Positions 1 through 5,216 of a DNA stretch of 5,216 nucleotides are shown in pieces. The stretch's first letter is position 1, and every line of letters begins with the position of its first letter. The notes under the pieces were generated by a model that saw only the letters and a list, made by a program, of their open reading frames with translations, was not told where the DNA came from and did not search any database. This DNA is from an uncultured Prevotellaceae bacterium (GTDB taxonomy: Bacteria > Bacteroidota > Bacteroidia > Bacteroidales > Muribaculaceae): NCBI GenBank assembly GCA_900556245.1, contig USOC01000103.1, positions 1 through 5,216 on the forward strand. The letters are read 5' to 3'. A program made the position numbers and the translations under genes.

Positions 1-1764
1 GCAATCCTTACAGATGCGCAAGTGAAAATATCGGGCAAAGTTGTCGATGCCGAAAGTCAACCGATTGAGTTCGCAACGGTGCGGATAGCTGGCACTGCCA
101 TTGGCACAAACACAGGACTCAATGGCTCATACTCGCTTTCAGTCGCCAAGCAAGACACAATTGAAGTGATATTCTCCTGCATTGGCTACAAAGAACATAA
201 ACAGAAACTCATCAAACCTGATAAAAACGTCACAATCAACGCGAAACTGATAAGTATCTCTACTGAGCTCCAAGATATTGTCGTGACAGAATACAGGAAA
301 CAAACTGACGGCATGCAGAACCTCGATGCACAATCACTAAAATTGACGCCATCCGTATCTGGGAGTGGCGTCGAATCACTTCTGACAACAATGGCCGGTG
401 TCTCCTCGAAAAACGAAATGAGTTCGCAATACTCGGTCAGAGGCGGTTCATATGATGAAAACAGCGTTTATATCAATGGCATAGAAGTATATCGACCCCA
501 GCTTGTGTCCTCGGGACAACAAGAAGGTCTTAGCATCATCAATTCACGCCTGGTAGGAAACATTCAATTCTCTACCGGTGGATTTTCCGCCGAATACGGC
601 GACAAAATGTCGTCGGTTCTCGACATCACATACCGCCAGCCGGAAGCTTTCGAAGGAGAGGTTATGGCAAGTCTGATGGGAGCGGAAGCAGCCATCGGAC
701 ACAATACCGGCAAATTCTCCCAACTCCACGGCATCCGCTACAAGCGAAACGCATCCCTTCTCAGTTCATTGGAATCGAAAGGCGAATACGATCCTAACTA
801 TTTCGATTATCAAACAAACCTCCGCTATCAGATTAGCCCAAAATGGGACATTGCCTTCCTCGGGAATATCGCCCGCAACAACTACCACTTCAAACCGACA
901 ACTCGCTCCACGTCATTCGGAACAGCAGAAAACGTTAAGGAATTCACCGTCTATTTCGACGGTCAGGAAAATGACAAGTTTGAAACCTATTTCGGTGCAC
1001 TTGAACTCAACTATAACCTCAACAAATCCACTGGATTCACCCTTCTTGCTTCCGGCTTTCTGACCAATGAACTCGTATCATACGACATCTCAGGAGAATA
1101 TTGGATGGATGAAGCAGGCACAAACGACGGTGACAATTCCATCGGTGGTGAACTTGGCGTAGGAAAATATCTCGAACATGCCCGCAACCGTTTGAAAGCA
1201 TCGGTGTTTACAATCGGACTGAAAGGCCACACTTCGCTGAACAATCACAATATCAGCTATGGCATGGAATATCGCCACCAGTCAGTCTACGACCGCTCAA
1301 GCGAGTGGGAAATGCGCGACTCGGCAGGATACGCCCTTCCCAATATGGGCAATCAGATAAAAATGGTCTACAACCTAATGTCACACAACGACTTGTCTAC
1401 AAATAAAATCTCTCTTTATGCACAGGACACCTATAAACTGATGACAGGGATAGGCCTCTTCTCCTTCAATGGAGGAATCCGAATGTCATATTGGGATTTC
1501 AATAAAGAATTTTTGATCAGCCCTCGCGTTAGCATCGGTTTCATTCCTGAAGGAAACAGCAGGATAGCACTACGGCTTGCCGGCGGACTCTATTATCAGT
1601 CTCCTTTCTACAAAGAAATGCGACTCACCGAGACCGACAACAACGGCAATTCCTACCAACGTCTGAACAGCGACATAAAGTCGCAACGAAGCGTACAGTT
1701 GATTGTCGGCGGAGACTACACATTCCGTGCGATGGACCGCCCGTTTAAACTGACAGCGGAAGCA

Positions 1765-1767
1765 TAA
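1765..1767 (+). other. Premature TAA stop in the TonB-dependent receptor
   Basis: The codons read gcg gaa gca TAA tat aaa aac. Related receptors commonly have two aromatic residues here (AEAYY, start of a barrel strand), so the ancestral codon was probably TAT or TAC (Tyr), one substitution from TAA. Nothing is inserted or deleted because the frame is unchanged on both sides. The base after the stop is T; TAAT is an efficient termination context in bacteria, which argues against programmed readthrough. An error in the assembled sequence is the main alternative. Confidence 0.85.
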
Positions 1768-2360
1768 TATAAAAACTTATCCAACCTCATTCCGTATGAG
1801 CTCGACAATCTCAAACTAGTCTACGCAGGAACAAACTCATCGAAAGGCTTCATCACAGGCATTGATTTCAAACTCTTCGGGCAATTCGTTCCGGGGACGG
1901 ATTCCTGGGTCAGTTTCTCTCTCATGAAAACACAGGAAACGCTTAACGGCGTGAAAGTCCCTCGCCCCACAGACCAACGCTATAGCCTCGGACTTTTCTT
2001 CACTGACTATTTCCCAAAATTTCCAAAATTGAAATTCAGTCTGCGCGGAATCTTCTCCGACGGCTTTCCAATGACAGCCCCACAGGTGACCCGAGATGTT
2101 GCATACATGCGAGCCCCCGCATATAAGCGTTTGGACATTGGATTCCAATACCAGCTGCTCGGCGGAGAGACCTCAGGAGTGCGCCCCTACAACTTCTGGC
2201 GACACTTCAAGAATATCTGGGTAGGCATCGATGTTTTCAACCTGCTGGGCATCTCAAACGTAAGTAGCTACTATTGGGTGACAGATGTCAACAATTTGCA
2301 ATACGGAGTCCCTAACTATTTGACCGGACGCCAGTTCAATGTCAGTTTGTCTGTTTCCTT

Positions 2361-2364
2361 CTAA
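2361..2364. other. Overlapping convergent stop codons (CTAA)
   Basis: The receptor ends with TAA at 2362-2364 on the + strand. The hydrolase ends with TAG, read from 2363 to 2361 on the - strand. The two coding regions therefore share four bases and leave no room for an intergenic terminator, so any transcription stop must lie inside the opposite gene. Confidence 0.95.
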
Positions 2365-3356
2365 AGACCGGAAAGCCATTCAAAAACAGTCTGATAGACA
2401 CAATCCCTCACATCCTTGCGGGAAAGGATCAAATCGTGAAGACCATCTGCAATCGTCACTTCCGTCACATTTCCTCCCAGGCGCTTTCCGTATTTGGATA
2501 TATCCTCCACATCAAGCACTGAATCTCCGGTATTGAACTCCGGAGTCCACTCTGATCCATAGATGCTTTTGTCTGAATGTAAAAGAAGAATCGGAATCTG
2601 AATATTGGCGTTTTTCCTGACTCGCTTCTGCGCCTTATGAATAGCCGTTATCCAACCGGTCGTAACATCGGGAGACACTTCCCGCTTCCACTGAGTGTCA
2701 TACTCCCACTCTCCATGGTACGCTTTTAAAAGGCTTTCAGCATATGCTTTGCTGTCTCCCTGACTGATATTAACCTTTTTAAAAGGCAGAAACGAAACCA
2801 ACGGTACGAGAAAATTCTCCTGAAACTTGCTTAAATTCATATCCAGAAATGGACTGTTCAGCACTAATGCTTGAATCATAGGCCGTTGCAGCTCATTTTC
2901 CATCAAAAAATCAGAAGCAATCAACCCTCCGGTAGAATGCGCCATCAATACCACGTTGCAAACACCTTCACGTCTCATAATCGTAAGAGCGGAATCGATA
3001 TCTGCAAAATATTCTTTCAAGTTTCTCACCTCAAATTGCCGCTGACCGGGAAGAATCGACCGACCGTATTTTCGCAAATCTACAGCATAAAATCCATAGC
3101 CATGAGCCGCTACACTATCTGCCATTGCAGTTTGAAAAAAATAGTCATTATATCCATGCACATAAAGCACTGCCGACTCTCTTGGCGGAAGGTCTTTCTT
3201 GATAACTGTCGAAACGACCTTCCCATGATAGTCTTCAGGCATTTCAACCGTCATTTGTTTAAAGCCTTCTAAAATATCACTTTTCCATTCCGCCGCCGAA
3301 CATAGCGCTAACGACCCGCAAAAAGCTAACATAGCCAACACTTTTCTAACTGTCAT
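2361..3356 (-). CDS. Exported alpha/beta hydrolase (serine aminopeptidase S33 / monoacylglycerol-lipase-like fold)
   Basis: A 331-residue serine hydrolase; its substrate is unknown, with an ester, acyl-lipid or peptide bond all possible for this fold. I chose the ATG at 3356 because it gives a classic signal peptide: basic residues R4 and K5, a hydrophobic stretch at about 6-18, and a cleavage region CSAAE at 19-23, placing the enzyme in the periplasm. A GTG at 3389 would add 11 polar residues and bury this signal. The Cys residues at 13 and 19 do not form a good lipobox. Visible fold landmarks are VLYVHGYND (63-71, oxyanion-hole HG), VDLRKYGRS (92-100) and the nucleophile elbow MAHSTGG (138-144) with Ser141. 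The likely acid is Asp278 in GDSVLDV, and the likely base is His307 in GLHDL. The elbow has Ala where the consensus GxSxG has its first Gly, a tolerated variant. The gene is monocistronic, divergent from the CHR operon and convergent with the receptor. Confidence 0.88.
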   Translation of the reverse strand: MTVRKVLAMLAFCGSLALCSAAEWKSDILEGFKQMTVEMPEDYHGKVVSTVIKKDLPPRESAVLYVHGYNDYFFQTAMADSVAAHGYGFYAVDLRKYGRSILPGQRQFEVRNLKEYFADIDSALTIMRREGVCNVVLMAHSTGGLIASDFLMENELQRPMIQALVLNSPFLDMNLSKFQENFLVPLVSFLPFKKVNISQGDSKAYAESLLKAYHGEWEYDTQWKREVSPDVTTGWITAIHKAQKRVRKNANIQIPILLLHSDKSIYGSEWTPEFNTGDSVLDVEDISKYGKRLGGNVTEVTIADGLHDLILSRKDVRDCVYQTVFEWLSGL

Positions 3357-3426
3357 AATATCTTTTATTGCTTCTGATTTCAAATACACTTATTCTACGA
3401 AATTTGCTTAAAAAATAACTACACAA

Positions 3427-3456
3427 CAAAATTAGCGATTTTCCCCCGGGTGCAAA
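3427..3456 (-). promoter_or_regulatory. Bacteroidales-type promoter for the hydrolase
   Basis: Read on the - strand, TTTG (3456-3453) is followed after 18 bases by TAATTTTG (3434-3427), an exact match to the Bacteroidota -7 consensus TAnnTTTG with a -33 TTTG element at near-normal spacing. Transcription would begin around 3420, giving a leader of roughly 60-65 bases before the ATG at 3356. Prediction from the motif only. Confidence 0.62.
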
Positions 3457-3510
3457 TAATGCCGAATAAAGAATCAATAGACAGGTACTCCTTTTTCAAC
3501 AGAAATATCG

Positions 3511-3518
3511 TAACTTTG
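3511..3518 (+). promoter_or_regulatory. Bacteroidales -7 box upstream of the CHR/folC operon
   Basis: TAACTTTG matches TAnnTTTG exactly and lies 21 bases before the ATG at 3540, implying a very short leader of about 15 bases. The -33 element is poor: the T-run at 3492-3496 is only about 15 bases away. An AGGA at 3534-3537 is too close to the ATG to be a normal Shine-Dalgarno. This is the probable promoter for the three following genes. Confidence 0.58.
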
Positions 3519-3539
3519 TCATTGCAATAGATCAGGAAA

Positions 3540-4127
3540 ATGAATCAGATTAATCTGAAATTATTCAGCACATTTTTTAAAATCGGAGCATTCACCTTTG
3601 GAGGCGGTTGGGCCATGATTGCCCTGTTAGAGAAAGACATCGTTGACAAGCACAGTTGGCTTGAAAAAGAAGAGTTCATCGACAATCTCGCCGTAGCTCA
3701 ATCGTTACCCGGCATTATGGCTGTCAACGTGGCAATTGCTGTTGGCTACAAGCTCAATCGCTACGCAGGGTGCATAGCGGCAACATTAGGTACAATACTT
3801 CCATCTTTTCTAATCATCTTGGCTATTGCCATGTTTCTTACCCCGGAAACAATCAAAGAAAACGAAACACTGACAAGCATTTTCAAAGGAATCCGCCCCG
3901 CTGTAGTCGCACTGATTATGGCTCCTGTCTTTTCAACGGCACGCTCGGCTAAAATATCTCTTCGCAACTGCTGGATACCGATTGTAATCGCATTTTTAAT
4001 ATGGTCGGAAATTCCATATCTCTCCAGCCCGATTGTATTCATCCTTCTGGGTGCAATTATCGGCTATTTCATCTATGCAAAAAATTTTAAAGAGAATATT
4101 GAAAAGAAAGGAGAGAATCTGCAATGA
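3540..4127 (+). CDS. CHR-family (chromate transporter) half-size subunit, first of pair
   Basis: A 195-residue inner-membrane protein of the short CHR family, equivalent to one half of full-length ChrA; pairs of this kind act together in anion (chromate, possibly sulfate-like) transport. Family motifs seen are FTFGGGWAMIALL (18-30), the WLEKEEF region (40-46), AQSLPGIMAVN (53-63), LPSF (87-90) and FKGIRPAVVAL (115-125). Hydrophobic segments lie at about 8-30, 50-69, 76-100, 118-133, 145-156 and 162-180. The usual PGP of the second motif is PGI here (57-59). Positive residues cluster after segments 2 (K71, R74) and 4 (R135, K138, R142) and in the K-rich tail (181-190), predicting those parts are cytoplasmic. 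This is the first gene after the promoter and overlaps the next gene by ATGA. Family is secure; the real substrate is not shown by the sequence, and no chrB-like regulator is visible. Confidence 0.93.
   Translation: MNQINLKLFSTFFKIGAFTFGGGWAMIALLEKDIVDKHSWLEKEEFIDNLAVAQSLPGIMAVNVAIAVGYKLNRYAGCIAATLGTILPSFLIILAIAMFLTPETIKENETLTSIFKGIRPAVVALIMAPVFSTARSAKISLRNCWIPIVIAFLIWSEIPYLSSPIVFILLGAIIGYFIYAKNFKENIEKKGENLQ
4107..4115 (+). promoter_or_regulatory. Strong Shine-Dalgarno for the second CHR gene
   Basis: AAAGGAGAG lies inside the end of the first CHR gene, with GGAG ending 10 bases before the ATG at 4124. It is the only strong purine-rich ribosome site seen in this window, and together with the ATGA overlap it suggests coupled, well-matched synthesis of the two transporter halves. 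Confidence 0.6.
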
Positions 4128-4660
4128 ACATCTACTTGCAACTGATATGGGCATATTTCAAAATAAGCATCTTCGGTTTTGGAGGAGGCTATGCTATGCT
4201 ATCGTTGATTCGTCACGAAATTGTAGGAAAAGGTTGGATTTCCGAACACATGTTCTCCGACATAGTTGCCATTTCACAAATGACCCCAGGGCCAATCGGC
4301 ATCAACACTGCAACCTACATCGGATATACCGCAACCAATGGCACAATCATCGGTGCCACAATCACTACTCTCGCAGTAACGCTTCCTTCATTTCTGCTTG
4401 TGCTATATGCCACCAAGTTCATCCAACGTCACAAGGATAGCGTAGCCATAAAAAGCATCTTCACGGGATTGCGGCCCGTTGTTGTCGGCCTTATAGGCTC
4501 CGCAGCCCTACTGCTCATGAATGCCGAAAACTTTCCACAAGCTCATCGACTATCCTCGATTGCGATTTGCATTGTTGCGTTTATTTTGGCCTTTTTCTAT
4601 AAAATTCACCCTATTTTGATTATCATTCTTGCCGGACTGACCGGATACATCATCTACTAA
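4124..4660 (+). CDS. CHR-family (chromate transporter) half-size subunit, second of pair
   Basis: A 178-residue inner-membrane protein homologous to its upstream neighbour. Motifs are FGFGGGYAMLSLI (17-29), SQMTPGPIGIN (51-61, with the canonical PGP), LPSF (87-90) and SIFTGLRPVVVGLIG (111-125). Hydrophobic segments lie at about 5-29, 47-66, 74-97, 116-133, 144-158 and 161-178, and the protein ends inside the last segment. Its charge pattern is the reverse of the first subunit: the loop after segment 3 is basic (K98, R102, H103, K104, K110), as is the one after segment 5 (K160, H162), while those after segments 2 and 4 are neutral or nearly so and the C-terminus is uncharged. This predicts the opposite membrane orientation and a heterodimer of antiparallel halves. 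The start is fixed by the ATGA overlap and the Shine-Dalgarno. folC begins one base after its stop. Substrate unproven. Confidence 0.93.
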   Translation: MNIYLQLIWAYFKISIFGFGGGYAMLSLIRHEIVGKGWISEHMFSDIVAISQMTPGPIGINTATYIGYTATNGTIIGATITTLAVTLPSFLLVLYATKFIQRHKDSVAIKSIFTGLRPVVVGLIGSAALLLMNAENFPQAHRLSSIAICIVAFILAFFYKIHPILIIILAGLTGYIIY

Positions 4661-4661
4661 T

Positions 4662-5216
4662 ATGGAATATTCAGAAGCAATCGACTATCTCTTCAAAAAA
4701 ACACTCGTATTTCAACACATCGGAGCTCAGGCTTATAAACCGGGGCTCGACACTACACTGCAACTTGCAGAACTGTGGGGAAACCCCCATCAGGCATTCA
4801 AATCAATCCATGTGGCAGGCACAAACGGGAAAGGCTCCACCTCTCATCTGTTAGCTGCCATTTTGGATAAAGCCGGCTATAAGGTTGGACTATATACATC
4901 TCCTCATCTTCTTGATTTCAGGGAACGGATAAAAGTGAACGGACAACCAGTCTCGGAAGAATATGTCTGCAAATTTGTCGACACATTTCTCAAGTCAAAC
5001 TACGATGGTCGACAACCGTCGTTCTTTGAACTGACAACAATTATGGCTTTCTCTTATTTCAAAAAAGAGAAAGTCGACATTGCAATTATTGAAGTTGGAT
5101 TAGGAGGTCGGCTGGACAGCACAAACATCCTGACTCCGGCATTGTCAATCATTACGAATATTTCTTTCGACCATACTCAATTCCTTGGCGATACACTGTC
5201 AAAAATTGCCTCCGAA
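4662..5216 (+). CDS. folC: Bifunctional folylpolyglutamate synthase / dihydrofolate synthase, 3' partial
   Basis: Cytoplasmic Mur-ligase-family enzyme that adds glutamate to dihydropteroate and/or folates using ATP. The first 185 residues are present of roughly 400-450 usual for the family; the frame is still open at the window edge. Visible motifs are the P-loop VAGTNGKGST (51-60), TSPHLLDFRERIKVNG (79-94), FFELTTIMAF (121-130), EVGLGGRLDSTN (144-155) and ITNISFDHTQFLGDT (164-178). Ser80, Glu144 and His171 sit where the family binds magnesium. The N-terminal reading MEYSEAIDYLF matches typical FolC starts, so the ATG at 4662 is well supported although no Shine-Dalgarno precedes it; translation is probably coupled to the upstream CHR gene, which stops at 4660. 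Whether it is bifunctional or FPGS-only cannot be decided from this part. Confidence 0.96.
   Translation, partial: MEYSEAIDYLFKKTLVFQHIGAQAYKPGLDTTLQLAELWGNPHQAFKSIHVAGTNGKGSTSHLLAAILDKAGYKVGLYTSPHLLDFRERIKVNGQPVSEEYVCKFVDTFLKSNYDGRQPSFFELTTIMAFSYFKKEKVDIAIIEVGLGGRLDSTNILTPALSIITNISFDHTQFLGDTLSKIASE

Larger units (their letters stand above)
1..2364 (+). pseudogene. TonB-dependent outer-membrane receptor, 5' partial, interrupted by one in-frame stop
   Basis: Outer-membrane beta-barrel receptor that would import a ligand using TonB/ExbBD energy; the ligand cannot be read from the sequence. The frame is open from base 1 (reads AILTDAQ, resembling the end of a signal peptide with cleavage before Q), so the GTG at 22 is probably an internal Val and the true start lies upstream. 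Counting from base 1: a carboxypeptidase-regulatory-like domain at about residues 8-90, a possible TonB box (DIVVTE) at about 92-97, a plug domain at about 100-215 with the hallmarks SVRGGSYDENS and VYINGIEVYRP, then the barrel. Codon 589 is TAA, yet the same frame continues with barrel-like sequence (YKNLSNLIPYELDN) to codon 787, ending ...FNVSLSVSF with the C-terminal Phe typical of outer-membrane proteins. About 198 C-terminal residues are lost if the stop is real, so the truncated product probably cannot form a complete barrel. No SusD gene follows. Family call is very secure; pseudogene status depends on the stop being genuine. Confidence 0.93.
3357..3539. other. Divergent intergenic region between the hydrolase and the CHR operon
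   Basis: This 183-base AT-rich gap separates the start codons of two divergently transcribed units. It contains a promoter for each direction (listed separately). A short GC-rich patch (CCCCCGGG at 3443-3450) sits in the spacer of the hydrolase promoter. I find no open reading frame of note, no tRNA and no convincing riboswitch-like structure here. Confidence 0.8.

Noticed and set aside
22..24. GTG as the start codon of the receptor
   Set aside because: The frame is open upstream to the window edge and reads like the end of a signal peptide (AILTDAQ); starting here would leave the protein without an export signal.
2011..2030. Short tandem-like repeat (TTCCCAAAAT / TTCCAAAATT)
   Set aside because: Two imperfect copies encoding FPKFPK in the receptor; too short to be a functional repeat.
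1837..2148. Minus-strand open frame of 103 codons inside the receptor
   Set aside because: Shadow of the receptor coding strand; Cys/His/Trp-rich composition with no domain look, and no promoter or ribosome site.
1924..2364. Open frame of 146 codons starting with ATG, as an independent gene
   Set aside because: It is in the same frame as the receptor and encodes its C-terminal barrel strands; the frame is already open from 1768, and no ribosome site precedes the ATG.
2412..2429. Hairpin ATCCTT / AAGGAT as a terminator for the receptor transcript
   Set aside because: Only a 6-bp stem with no following T-run, and it lies inside the hydrolase coding sequence; most likely chance.
2871..3272. 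Plus-strand open frame of 133 codons opposite the hydrolase
   Set aside because: Antisense shadow; composition (many His, Ser, Arg) is that of a non-coding frame, and the hydrolase on the other strand has clear motifs.
4033..4440. Plus-strand open frame of 135 codons spanning the junction of the two CHR genes
   Set aside because: Overlaps two well-supported genes in another frame and has a His/Arg/Asn-rich non-protein-like composition.

Overview
The window looks like a chromosomal piece of a Bacteroidota genome, most likely order Bacteroidales. The evidence is a TonB-dependent outer-membrane receptor that begins with a carboxypeptidase-regulatory-like domain, promoters with the Bacteroidales -7 box (TAnnTTTG) on both strands of the one intergenic region, and mostly weak or absent Shine-Dalgarno sequences. 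Base composition looks mid-range (roughly 40-45% GC by eye). I cannot name the genus.

Layout. Positions 1-2364 (+) are the body of a TonB-dependent receptor. Its signal peptide lies mostly off the left edge, and a single in-frame TAA at 1765-1767 breaks it in the middle of the barrel, while the same frame stays open to a natural outer-membrane C-terminus. Positions 2361-3356 (-) encode a probably exported alpha/beta hydrolase that converges on the receptor so tightly that the two stop codons overlap (CTAA). Positions 3357-3539 are the only real intergenic gap and carry divergent promoter signals. Positions 3540-4660 (+) encode two half-size CHR-family (chromate transporter) proteins overlapping by ATGA. 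One base later, at 4662, folC starts (folylpolyglutamate/dihydrofolate synthase) and runs off the right edge.

How the genes work together. The two CHR proteins look like one membrane transporter made of two homologous halves: they are paralogous, translationally coupled, and show mirrored charge patterns that predict opposite membrane orientations. folC is packed behind them and is probably co-transcribed, though no biochemical link is evident. The receptor and the hydrolase are separate transcription units. No SusD gene follows the receptor in this window, so it does not look like part of a SusCD polysaccharide-utilisation pair.

I see no mobile element, CRISPR array, RNA gene or clearly novel system. 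The points most worth a second look are the nonsense codon in the receptor and the mirrored topology of the transporter pair.
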